Source: Sphingomonas sp. | GTDB lineage: Bacteria; Pseudomonadota; Alphaproteobacteria; Sphingomonadales; Sphingomonadaceae | DNA: 64,000 bases | NCBI RefSeq assembly: GCF_013816785.1 | Contig: NZ_JACDDV010000002.1 | Coordinates: 48,499 to 112,498 of the forward strand | Direction: 5' to 3' | Shown here: positions 1-9,345 of the stretch, piece after piece | Numbering within the stretch: position 1 is the first letter of the stretch | Layout: each line of letters opens with the position of its first letter | Notes under the pieces: generated by a model | Told to the model about the DNA's origin: nothing | Database searches by the model: none | The model's input: the letters and a program-made list of their open reading frames with translations, nothing else | Program-made: the position numbers and the translations under genes

Positions 1-375
1 ATAGGGCTGGAGCAGGATACGCCGCTGAATCTCGACCATCCAGTCGTGGCCCAGGCCGTAGGCGAAACGCTGCGTGGCCCAGGACAGGATCAGGCGAAGC
101 ACCGCGGCGAGGATCGCAGCCAGCGCAAACAGGCCAGCAGCGGTGACCATAGGCTCGGTGCCGGTTCGCATGCCAATTTGGGCGACTAGCCGGGCCATCC
201 AGCTTGCCCCTTTCCCGATCGAGGCGTTGGTAAGCAGCGCGAGGAGCGGGATCAAGGCGCTGATTGTTACCAACTCGGCGAGCGCCGCCAGCGGCATCAA
301 TCCGCCGATCAGGACCAACTGACCGCGCCGTCGCCGCGGTATCATGCGCAACAGCTGGCGGACCGGCGCGGCCAA
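1..375 (-). CDS. ABC transporter, N-terminal membrane part (partial)
   Basis: The reverse strand is open from just after the surE stop to the window edge. It encodes an arginine-rich start (IPRRRRGQ) followed by hydrophobic segments (LVLIGGLMPLAALAEL, ISALIPLLALL, and a third around TAAGLFALAAILAAVL) and then GHDWMVEIQRRIL, the pattern of the transmembrane domain of fused permease/ATPase exporters such as lipid or polysaccharide flippases. The ATPase half lies outside the window. The start is uncertain: TTG at 375 or ATG at 345, neither with a strong ribosome binding site. It follows surE on the same strand with a gap of only a few bases, so co-transcription is likely. The substrate cannot be told. 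Confidence 0.7.
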   Translation of the reverse strand, partial: MAAPVRQLLRMIPRRRRGQLVLIGGLMPLAALAELVTISALIPLLALLTNASIGKGASWMARLVAQIGMRTGTEPMVTAAGLFALAAILAAVLRLILSWATQRFAYGLGHDWMVEIQRRILLQPY

Positions 376-381
376 GTGCGG

Positions 382-1155
382 CTAGCCTACCGCCGCAAAT
401 CGCTCGGCGAGCGATGCAAGGCCCGGGCCGTGGGTAAGGTCGAGGTGTAGTGGTGTTACCGCGACATAGCCCTCGGCGACGGCTTCCAGGTCGGTCATAT
501 GACCCGGCGTCTCAATCGCGGGGACAAGGCCGAACCAATAATAGGGATAGCCGCGCGGGTCGGTTCGCTCGACGACCCTCAGCCGGCCATAGTCGCGGAT
601 CCCTTGACGACAAACGCGCACGCCGTTGACCATGCCCGGCGCCAGCGCCGGAAAATTGATGTTGACCAGTGTGCCCGCCTCGAACGGCATCTCGAGCAAT
701 GGCGCGAGCACCCGCCCGGCCCAGCTTTCAGCGGCTGCGAAGGGGACCGTATCGCCCATCCCTTCGCGCGGGTAGACTTGGCTGAGCGCGATCGAGCGCA
801 CCCCGGCCAGCGCACCTTCCATGGCCGCCGACACGGTGCCGGAATAGGTTACGTCCTCGGCCAAGTTGGCGCCGCGGTTCACACCGGACAGGATGAGGTC
901 GGGCGGCGCATCCTTCATGACGTGCGCCAGCGCCAGCATGACGGCGTCGGTCGGTGTGCCGCTGACCGAGTAGCGCTGGTCGCCGTGGCGCTTGAGGCGA
1001 ATCGGGCGGGAAAGAGTCAGGGAGTGACCCGCGCCAGACTGTTCCTCACCCGGTGCAACCGCCCAGACATCGTCCGACAAGGTTCGGGCGATTTGCTTCA
1101 GCACGGCCAAGCCGGGCGCGTGAATTCCGTCGTCGTTGGTGATCAGGATGCGCAT
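382..1155 (-). CDS. surE: 5'/3'-nucleotidase SurE
   Basis: SurE is a metal-dependent phosphatase acting on nucleoside monophosphates, linked to stationary-phase survival. The 257-residue length fits the family. The N-terminal motif ILITNDDGIHAPG carries the metal-binding Asp8-Asp9; Ser40 (EEQSGAGHS) and Asn93 (SGVNRGANLAED) are the other expected metal ligands, followed by the conserved TYSGTVSAAMEGA. The ATG at 1155 lies directly before the motif, so the start is firm. It is transcribed away from dksA, and an ABC transporter gene follows it on the same strand. Confidence 0.96.
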   Translation of the reverse strand: MRILITNDDGIHAPGLAVLKQIARTLSDDVWAVAPGEEQSGAGHSLTLSRPIRLKRHGDQRYSVSGTPTDAVMLALAHVMKDAPPDLILSGVNRGANLAEDVTYSGTVSAAMEGALAGVRSIALSQVYPREGMGDTVPFAAAESWAGRVLAPLLEMPFEAGTLVNINFPALAPGMVNGVRVCRQGIRDYGRLRVVERTDPRGYPYYWFGLVPAIETPGHMTDLEAVAEGYVAVTPLHLDLTHGPGLASLAERFAAVG

Positions 1156-1259
1156 CGTCTTGCTATGCGATGTGTGCGACGTTGGGACAATGGCCCAAGC
1201 GACCTGCGTCCAATCGGCAACAATCCCCAGCTAAATCGCGTTGAGGCCGGTCAGTTCTT

Positions 1260-1280
1260 GTTAAGGCGGAAGAGCTTAAC
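1260..1280. promoter_or_regulatory. 6-bp inverted repeat upstream of dksA
   Basis: GTTAAG and CTTAAC form a perfect inverted repeat separated by 9 bases in the 249-base gap between the divergent surE and dksA genes. The spacing does not match the CtrA box (TTAA-N7-TTAA). It could be an operator for an unknown regulator or chance; only position and symmetry support it. Confidence 0.25.
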
Positions 1281-1404
1281 TATGAGCGCCATGGGGATAC
1301 CGACTGCACCGACTAAGTGTCGGGAAAGTCAAATGTATTTGCCTCCGGCCGAACCCGGTGGCCCGGGTTCGGCTCGGGCAGGCGCTTGCGCCGGGGAGGG
1401 TGTG

Positions 1405-1869
1405 ATGGCTACCGCTCTTGTTGACCTATACGGGATTGGATCTGGTCTGTTCGACCAGATAATCTTGCCGGACGGATATCGTCCTTCGGACGGCGAAGAA
1501 TTCATGGGCGACAATCAACGCGCCTATTTCCTGCGCAAGCTCAAGGACTGGAAAGAGTCGATTGTCGAGGAAAGCCGCGCGACGATGGCGCAGCTCCAGG
1601 TCGACTCGCTTCGCGAGCCCGACATCGCCGACCGCGCGTCGAGCGAGACCGACTGGTCGATCGAGCTTCGCACCCGCGATCGCCAGCGCAAGCTGATCGC
1701 CAAGATCGATGCCGCCGTCCGCCGTCTCTACGAAGGCGATTATGGCTATTGCGAAGTCACCGGCGACCCAATCTCGCTGGCGCGCCTCGAAGCGCGGCCG
1801 ATCGCGACAATGACGCTGGAAGCCCAGGAAAAGCACGAGCGAATCGAGCGCGTCTCGCGCGACGATTGA
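1405..1869 (+). CDS. dksA: RNA polymerase-binding transcription factor DksA
   Basis: DksA binds the secondary channel of RNA polymerase and, with ppGpp, adjusts rRNA and amino-acid promoters. The 154-residue protein has a coiled-coil-like helical part (about residues 30-110) with the DxxDxA-type tip DIADRASSETD, then GDYGYCEVTGDPISLARLEARP. Only one cysteine remains at the zinc-finger position, as in many alphaproteobacterial DksA proteins. The reading frame stays open far upstream antisense to surE, but the true start is ATG 1405 (or GTG 1402), preceded by GGGGAGGG. A hairpin with a short T run follows the stop. Confidence 0.93.
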   Translation: MATALVDLYGIGSGLFDQIILPDGYRPSDGEEFMGDNQRAYFLRKLKDWKESIVEESRATMAQLQVDSLREPDIADRASSETDWSIELRTRDRQRKLIAKIDAAVRRLYEGDYGYCEVTGDPISLARLEARPIATMTLEAQEKHERIERVSRDD

Positions 1870-1891
1870 GTTTTTAGATCAGGGAATTGGG

Positions 1892-1922
1892 AGGGCCGGC
1901 GGGAAACCGTCCGGCCCTTTCG
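1892..1922 (+). terminator. Probable rho-independent terminator of dksA
   Basis: AGGGCCGG and CCGGCCCT form an 8-bp perfect stem around an 11-base loop, beginning 23 bases after the dksA stop and followed by TTTCGCTT. The T run is short, so termination strength is uncertain. Confidence 0.6.
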
Positions 1923-1929
1923 CTTGGCC

Positions 1930-2088
1930 TCAAAAGTGGCCGGTAATCGCGTCCTTGAGGCGTAGCTTTTCTTTTTTTAGCCGGTGGAGGAGGGTTTCGT
2001 CTGGGTGGGTGCGATGCTCTTCGGTATCGATCTGCTCGTGGAGCGCGGCATGCTTGGATGCGAGGGCGTCGACTTGTCCTTTGTCCAT
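1930..2088 (-). CDS. DUF465 (YdcH-like) small protein
   Basis: A 52-residue highly charged helical protein, with HAALHEQIDTEEHRTHPDE followed by LLHRLKKEKLRLKDAI. This short helix-turn-helix hairpin, with a central H-P-D turn and a KKEKLRLKD second helix, is the signature of the DUF465/YdcH family, whose role is unknown. The AAGGAAA seven bases before the ATG supports the start. It converges on dksA and is divergent from a second member of the same family starting at 2253. Confidence 0.85.
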   Translation of the reverse strand: MDKGQVDALASKHAALHEQIDTEEHRTHPDETLLHRLKKEKLRLKDAITGHF

Positions 2089-2252
2089 CGGTCAATTTCC
2101 TTTCGTTGGCTGACACGTGACAGGCAATTGAATAAATCACGAAAACTCACTCTTGTCGCTACCCTTTGTCATCGCCTCGGCGGATGCAGGGTGCGGCTGG
2201 GCGTTGACGGCCCGCGCGTGACGGCAAGCGGCGCTTCGGATAAGAGGTAGCG

Positions 2253-2450
2253 ATGAACGACGACGACCCGCTCGAGTTGTTGGCCCTACTGAAAAACGAG
2301 CATCGTCGGCTTGACGGGGAAACGGAGCTGCTGCGGCTGTCGGGCAACTGCGATCAGCTCGAGCTGGCGCGGATGAAGAAGCGGAAGCTTGCGCTCAGAG
2401 ACCAGATTGAACAGCTGTCCGACCGCATCGTACCCGACATCATCGCTTGA
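2253..2450 (+). CDS. DUF465 (YdcH-like) small protein
   Basis: A 65-residue charged helical protein. EHRRLDGETELL and the second helix ARMKKRKLALRDQIEQL match the DUF465 layout of two short helices with a basic KKRKLALRD block. An AGAGGT sits just before the ATG. The gene lies directly upstream of the DUF1465 gene on the same strand, so the two are probably co-transcribed. The family has no established function. Confidence 0.82.
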   Translation: MNDDDPLELLALLKNEHRRLDGETELLRLSGNCDQLELARMKKRKLALRDQIEQLSDRIVPDIIA

Positions 2451-2549
2451 CGGATGCTGTCCGATCGCGGGACGGGTCCGGCGTTGGCGGTGACATCCGG
2501 TGACGAGGGGCGTTTCATCTTGGTCCCCGACATGGCAGAATTGCTTTCG

Positions 2550-3041
2550 ATGACCGACTCGACCCAAGACCCTGGACCTGAAGCACGGATCACGCCGCGG
2601 CTGATCGACGCGCTCTATACCGAGGCGATGATCCTCGCCGACGAGGCGCGCGCCTATTTCGATGAGGCCGGGCGCGACGACCGGCAGTCGCTGGAGCCTT
2701 ACGCCCGCGTCGGATTTGCCTGCGAGTCGCTTAAGGTGACGACGCGGATCATGCACATCGTCGCCTGGCTATTGACCCAGCGCGCGGTCGAGAGCGGCGA
2801 ATTGCGCGCGATCGAGGGGCGCCGTCCCGAACGCCGCCTCGGCCACGCCAATGAAAGCGACCCTTTGGTCGTCGCCCAGCTGCCTGAGGCCGCGCAGCGG
2901 CTGATCCGGGCCAGCGCCGACCTTTATTCGCGTATTCAGCGGCTCGACGAGGGCCAGCTTGCCGGCGAACCGGCGCCGAGTCCGGCGCGAGCGCTGATGG
3001 GCCGGCTGGAGCGCGACCTCATCTGGAATCGCGGCGCCTAA
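2550..3041 (+). CDS. DUF1465 protein (RcdA-like)
   Basis: About 163 residues, mostly helical. The block ITPRLIDALYTEAMILADEA, the segment ESLKVTTRIMHIVAWLLTQRA and a C-terminal RIQRLDEG region are typical of DUF1465. Caulobacter RcdA, of this family, is a ClpXP adaptor in CtrA degradation; the same job here is inference, although clpX and clpP both lie in this window. The ORF is open back to 2454; ATG 2550 is preferred because the family match starts shortly after it, but there is no clear ribosome binding site. Confidence 0.8.
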   Translation: MTDSTQDPGPEARITPRLIDALYTEAMILADEARAYFDEAGRDDRQSLEPYARVGFACESLKVTTRIMHIVAWLLTQRAVESGELRAIEGRRPERRLGHANESDPLVVAQLPEAAQRLIRASADLYSRIQRLDEGQLAGEPAPSPARALMGRLERDLIWNRGA

Positions 3042-3059
3042 GGGCATAAGATCAGGGCC

Positions 3060-4202
3060 ATGCGCCCCTTCACGTTCCATTATGGCCCTTCCGTCCTGTC
3101 CGGCAGCGACGGAGCTGAGGGCCTTGTCGAGTTGTTGCCCGAGGGACGCTGCCTGTTCGTCACCGACGATGCGCTGTTGTCGCTCGGGCTGCCCGACCGA
3201 TGGTTGGCGGCGATGCGCGAGCGGTGTGAGGTGGCGATGTTTAGCGCGGTCGAGGCCGACCCGTCGCTGGAGACTCTGCTTGCCGCGGTCGAGGTTGGGC
3301 GACGCCATGACGTCACCCATGTCGTCGGGTTCGGCGGGGGGAGCCCGATGGATGTTGCCAAGCTGGCCGCATATTTGCTCGGCTCAGGTGACGTCCTCGA
3401 TGAGATTTGGGGCGTCGAACTCGCCAAGGGGCAGGGCCTGCCCCTCTCGCTGGTGCCGACCACCGCCGGGACCGGTTCGGAAGCGACGCCGATTTCGGTC
3501 ATCACGGTCGAGGGCGGGACCAAGCTGGCGGTCAATGCGCGCGCGCTAACCGCCAAATGGGCGCTGCTCGATCCGACGCTGACCATCGGCCTGCCGCGCC
3601 ACGTTACGGCGGCGACCGGAATCGATGCGATTGTCCATGCGGTCGAGGCCTACACCTCGGCGCGGCTCAAGAATCCGGTGTCCGACGCCCTGGCGCGCGA
3701 GGCGCTCCGACTGTTGAGCGCGAATTTGCTGACCGCCTGCAATGAACCCGCAAACCTCGAGGCTCGTTCGGCGATGCTGCTGGGCGCGCATCTGGCCGGC
3801 GTCGCCTTTTCCAATGCGCCCGTCGCCGGCGTTCATGCGCTGGCCTATCCGCTCGGTGGAATCCATCATCTGCCGCACGGCCTGTCGAATGCGCTGATGC
3901 TGCGCCATGTGCTGCAGCATAATAGCGAGGTAGCGCGCGACGATTATGCCGAGCTTGCTGAAATCCTTGCGCCCGACTGCGCGGGGCAGGGCAGCCAAGC
4001 CAAATGCGCGGGGTTGATCAACCGGCTCGACCAGCTGGCGACCGATTCGGGTTTGGCTTTACGGCTGCGCGACCATGGCGTGCCGGAGGGTGACATCCCG
4101 ATGCTCGCTCAGGAAGCGATGAAGCAGCAGCGGTTGCTGGTGAACAATCCGTGCCCGATCGACGAAGCCGACGCGCGCCGGCTCTACGAGGCGGCCTGGT
4201 GA
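3060..4202 (+). CDS. Iron-containing alcohol dehydrogenase
   Basis: A 380-residue group III alcohol dehydrogenase (NAD(P)-dependent oxidoreductase). The nucleotide-binding loop GGGSPMDVAK is at residues 92-101. The metal ligands expected of the family are present: Asp189 and His193 (GIDAIVHAVEAY), His259 (GVHALAYPLGG) and His273 (LPHGLSNA). The length is normal. The substrate cannot be told; some relatives act on maleylacetate or 1,3-propanediol. Its TGA overlaps the GTG start of the thioesterase gene that follows, indicating translational coupling. Confidence 0.9.
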   Translation: MRPFTFHYGPSVLSGSDGAEGLVELLPEGRCLFVTDDALLSLGLPDRWLAAMRERCEVAMFSAVEADPSLETLLAAVEVGRRHDVTHVVGFGGGSPMDVAKLAAYLLGSGDVLDEIWGVELAKGQGLPLSLVPTTAGTGSEATPISVITVEGGTKLAVNARALTAKWALLDPTLTIGLPRHVTAATGIDAIVHAVEAYTSARLKNPVSDALAREALRLLSANLLTACNEPANLEARSAMLLGAHLAGVAFSNAPVAGVHALAYPLGGIHHLPHGLSNALMLRHVLQHNSEVARDDYAELAEILAPDCAGQGSQAKCAGLINRLDQLATDSGLALRLRDHGVPEGDIPMLAQEAMKQQRLLVNNPCPIDEADARRLYEAAW

Positions 4203-4630
4203 GCCGGGAGGCGCCACGGGGGCGCGACGCCTATCGCCACTTCACGCGCATCGCGACGCGCTGGGCCGACAACGACGCCTATGGGCATGTCAACAACACC
4301 GTCTATTACCAATGGTTCGACAGTGCGGTGAATGGCTGGTTGGTGGGCGAGGGGCTGCTCGATATCGCGTGCGGAGACCCGATCGGGCTGGTCGTCGAGA
4401 CGGGCTGCAGCTATTTCACGGCGCTAAGCTTTCCAGGCGAAGTCGATGTCGGCATAGCCATCGACCGGATGGGGTCGTCGAGCGTTACTTATTTGATCGG
4501 CGTGTTCCCCGTGGAGCGGGTAGAACCCTCGGCTCAGGGGTTTTTCACCCATGTCTATGTCGGTCGCGGCAATCGTCGGCCAACGCCGCTGCCCGAGGAA
4601 TGGCGGGCGAGCCTGGATAAGCTGGCCTAA
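4199..4630 (+). CDS. Hotdog-fold acyl-CoA thioesterase
   Basis: A 143-residue single hotdog domain of the 4-hydroxybenzoyl-CoA thioesterase/YbgC type. The N-terminal motif TRWADNDAYGHVNNTVYYQWFD contains the conserved Asp and the GHVNN turn around the active site. The frame is open upstream inside the alcohol dehydrogenase gene, but GTG 4199 overlapping that gene's stop is the natural coupled start. Its TAA shares bases with the stop of the convergent gene at 4627. The acyl substrate is unknown. Confidence 0.88.
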   Translation: MSREAPRGRDAYRHFTRIATRWADNDAYGHVNNTVYYQWFDSAVNGWLVGEGLLDIACGDPIGLVVETGCSYFTALSFPGEVDVGIAIDRMGSSSVTYLIGVFPVERVEPSAQGFFTHVYVGRGNRRPTPLPEEWRASLDKLA

Positions 4631-5580
4631 GCCGCCAGTCGCGCCTTGGCCGCAGCATATTCACGGGCGATGCGGGCGATGAGGCCGGCCGCCGGCTCAA
4701 CTTTGTCGATCACGCCGATTCCCTGGCCCGATCCCCAAATGTCGCGCCATGCCTCGGCGCCGCTGGCAGATTCGAAGTTCATCGCGTCGCCGCCGGGCTG
4801 AGCAAGGTTTTCGGGGTCGAGGCCAGCGGCGACGATCGAGGCCCGCAAATAATTGCCGTTGATTCCGGTAAACAGGTTGGAATTGACGATGTCGCCGGCG
4901 CGGCCGTCGACGATACCCTGCTTATACTCGGGCGTGGCGTGCGCCTCCGGCGTGGCGATGAATGGCGAGCCGATATAGGCGAGGTCGGCGCCCATCGCCT
5001 GTGCCGCCAGCACCGCTCCCCCGGTCGCGATCGCGCCTGACAGGATTAACGGACCGTCAAACCAGGCGCGAATTTCCTGAACCAGCGCGAACGGCGACCA
5101 TTTGCCGGCATGGCCGCCCGCGCCCGCCGCAACCGCGATCAGCCCGTCGGCGCCTTTCTCAACTGCTTTCCGTGCGAAGCGGTCGTCGATGATGTCATGG
5201 AGCGTGATCCCGCCCCAGGCGTGAACCGCCTCATTCAGCTCGGTCCGTGCGCCCAGCGAGGTTATCACCAACGGCACCTTCCACTTAGCGCAGGTCGCGA
5301 CGTCGGCTTCGAACCGGTCGTTGGAGCGATGTACGATCTGGTTGACCGCGAACGGCGCCGAGAGCGCCTCGGGATGGTCGCGGTCCCAGGCGGCGAGCTC
5401 TTCGGTGATCTGGTGAAGCCATTCGTCGAGCTGGCTCTGCGGCCGCGCATTCAATGCCGGGAAGCTGCCGACGATGCCGGCCTTGCATTGCGCAATCACC
5501 AGGCCGGGGTTCGAGACGATGAACAGTGGCGCGCCGATGATGGGCAGGCGCAGGCGATCGAATACGGCGGGGAGGGGCAT
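4627..5580 (-). CDS. Nitronate monooxygenase / 2-nitropropane dioxygenase family protein
   Basis: A 317-residue FMN-dependent TIM-barrel enzyme. The opening LRLPIIGAPLFIVSNPGLVIA, the flavin phosphate-binding stretch GADGLIAVAAGAGGHAGKWS and the segment LSGAIATGGAVLAAQAMGADLAYIGSPF are family hallmarks. Such proteins oxidise nitronates; others in the family act on enoyl compounds, so the exact reaction is uncertain. It starts 9 bases after the stop of the epimerase gene on the same strand, so the two are probably one operon. Confidence 0.88.
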   Translation of the reverse strand: MPLPAVFDRLRLPIIGAPLFIVSNPGLVIAQCKAGIVGSFPALNARPQSQLDEWLHQITEELAAWDRDHPEALSAPFAVNQIVHRSNDRFEADVATCAKWKVPLVITSLGARTELNEAVHAWGGITLHDIIDDRFARKAVEKGADGLIAVAAGAGGHAGKWSPFALVQEIRAWFDGPLILSGAIATGGAVLAAQAMGADLAYIGSPFIATPEAHATPEYKQGIVDGRAGDIVNSNLFTGINGNYLRASIVAAGLDPENLAQPGGDAMNFESASGAEAWRDIWGSGQGIGVIDKVEPAAGLIARIAREYAAAKARLAA

Positions 5581-5589
5581 GCGGTCTCC

Positions 5590-6591
5590 TCAATCGATCC
5601 GGTGGTAGCGTTTGAACCAGTCGACGAAGCGCGGAATCCCCTCGTCAATGCTCGTGGTCGGGGCGAAGCCTAGGTCGCGCTCGATCGCCGTCAGGTCGGC
5701 AAAGGTATCCTTGACGTCGCCCGGCTGCATCGGTTGACGGTCCAGGATCGCGGTCTTGCCGGTTGCCTGTTCGAGCAGGCCGATCATCCGCATCAATTCT
5801 TCCGAGCGATGGTTGCCGAGGTTGTAGATGGCGTGCGGGCTGTTGCTACCGCCAGCCTTTTCCTCGCCATTGTCGATTGGTGCCGTGTCGACGCAGGCAA
5901 GGACTCCACGGACGATGTCGTCGATGTAGGTGAAGTCGCGCCGCATCTCGCCATTGTTGAACAGCGTGAGCGGCAGGCCGGCGAACAAGGCGGCGGTAAA
6001 CAGCCACATCGCCATATCGGGGCGGCCCCACGGCCCGTAGACGGTGAAGAACCGCAACCCGGTCATCGGCAGGCGGTAGAGATGCGCATAACTCTCCGCC
6101 ATCAGCTCGCCCGACTTCTTGGTCGCGGCATAGAGCGAGACCGGCTGGTCGGCGCGGTCCTCGACGCGAAACGGCAGGCTGTGGTTGGCGCCATAGACCG
6201 ATGACGAACTGGCATAGACCAAGTGCGCGGTCTCCTGCGCCCGCGCCAGCTGCAGTATGTTGATCTGGCCCATCAGGTTCGACCGCGCATAGGCCGCCGG
6301 GTTGGTCAGCGAGTATCGCACGCCGGCCTGTGCGCCAAAGTGTACGATACGGTCGAAGCGAAAGGGCGCGGCGAACTCGGCCAGCGCCCCCTCGTCGGCG
6401 AAATCGACCTGATGAAAGGTGAACGCTTTACCATGATGCTCGTCAATCTCGGCCAGCCGCGCGCGCTTCAATGCCGGGTCGTAATATTCGTTGAGGTCGT
6501 CGATCCCAACGACCCGCTCACCGCGGACCAACAAGGCACGCACGGTGGCCGATCCGATGAAGCCCGCGGCGCCGGTAACGAGGACGGTCAT
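5590..6591 (-). CDS. NAD-dependent epimerase (UDP-glucuronate 4-epimerase-like)
   Basis: A 333-residue extended short-chain dehydrogenase. It has the NAD-binding GAAGFIG motif near the N-terminus, the catalytic YAATKKSGE (Y-x3-K), and GLRFFTVYGPWGRPDMA with FTYIDDIVRGV, which resemble UDP-glucuronate/galacturonate 4-epimerases. The segment GIDDLNEYYDPALKRARL is very typical of that subgroup. It probably supplies sugar nucleotides for surface polysaccharide. The start is ATG 6591, right before the Rossmann motif. Confidence 0.9.
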   Translation of the reverse strand: MTVLVTGAAGFIGSATVRALLVRGERVVGIDDLNEYYDPALKRARLAEIDEHHGKAFTFHQVDFADEGALAEFAAPFRFDRIVHFGAQAGVRYSLTNPAAYARSNLMGQINILQLARAQETAHLVYASSSSVYGANHSLPFRVEDRADQPVSLYAATKKSGELMAESYAHLYRLPMTGLRFFTVYGPWGRPDMAMWLFTAALFAGLPLTLFNNGEMRRDFTYIDDIVRGVLACVDTAPIDNGEEKAGGSNSPHAIYNLGNHRSEELMRMIGLLEQATGKTAILDRQPMQPGDVKDTFADLTAIERDLGFAPTTSIDEGIPRFVDWFKRYHRID

Positions 6592-6720
6592 GCAGTTCTG
6601 CTAGCGGAGCATCGCGCGCGACGCGAGTGCTCTCGGTTGCGAAACGAAATTGGCCCTATTCGGGCTTTGCATGCGCCGCGCGGCGGCTAGACTGCCAAGC
6701 CGGCACAAGGAGCGGCGAGC

Positions 6721-8658
<1,938 letters not shown>

Positions 8659-8767
8659 AATGAGCGGAGAAAAGTGCAATTTGCGCGTGCTGAGTTCCAC
8701 GCTTAGTGGGTGATCGTCGATCACAATATTGGCGAAGGTACCTGATAGCCGCGCGGAGAGTTATTTT

Positions 8768-9289
8768 ATGGAAACGACCGATCCTCGATTTATCGCAAGT
8801 TGGGTAAGACGCAGCCTTAGAATTTTATGCGCCGCTTCGGCTCTCACAGCGTGTGTACCGGCCATTGCTGCAAAAAGAGCAACATTACCCCCTAACGGCT
8901 GTCCAATTGCAGGTTGGGTCTGGGTCCGGTGGAATGATGTTTATGGTCTCAACCTCGTCGGCATGGTGCAGTCCTACCCCGGGTGGACCTACGGCTTCCG
9001 CCCCGGCGCGCGGGTTGTTAATTCTACCGCTGGCGCAAATAGCGAGATTGAGGTCGTTCTAGTCCCAGTGCCTCTCGGCAAGCGTCGACCGCCGACGACG
9101 TCGGACCAGCATGTCTATGGCTACTGGTCGCACACTGAATTGGGCGTCAAACCGAATTGGGTGACGATCAGGTGCGGGAAATTACCCCCGATGCGATCGA
9201 GCACGGCGCCTGGAGATCTGTTCAATCCAGAACCTCCCAAGCCGCCACCGACCTTCCCGCCTCCGCCGCCTCCGCGCCCGGGTAAGTAA
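8768..9289 (+). CDS. Secreted or lipid-anchored orphan protein with proline-rich tail
   Basis: A 173-residue protein not matched to a family I recognise. The N-terminus has basic residues then a hydrophobic run SLRILCAASALTAC with a possible lipobox (LTAC, Cys29) and, just after, an AIAA signal-peptidase I-like site. The mature part has a few aromatic and hydrophobic stretches (GWVWVRWNDVYGLNLVGMV) and ends in PPKPPPTFPPPPPPRPGK-like proline runs. ATG 8768 is chosen over the upstream in-frame ATG 8729 because GGAGAG precedes it and the signal then begins near the N-terminus. It lies at the edge of the accessory segment. Confidence 0.65.
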   Translation: METTDPRFIASWVRRSLRILCAASALTACVPAIAAKRATLPPNGCPIAGWVWVRWNDVYGLNLVGMVQSYPGWTYGFRPGARVVNSTAGANSEIEVVLVPVPLGKRRPPTTSDQHVYGYWSHTELGVKPNWVTIRCGKLPPMRSSTAPGDLFNPEPPKPPPTFPPPPPPRPGK

Positions 9290-9345
9290 GGAAAGCCAGG
9301 AAGAGGAACTGCCGATGAGCTTCCGTTGCATTGGGTTTTTTCAGT

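Noticed and set aside
1260..1280. CtrA binding site reading of the TTAA pair upstream of dksA
   Set aside because: The two TTAA units are 11 bases apart, not the 7 needed for a CtrA box.
499..1404. Long open frame upstream of dksA that would give a 456-residue protein
   Set aside because: It runs antisense through surE and has no homology-like content; the DksA fold and the ribosome binding site place the start at 1405.
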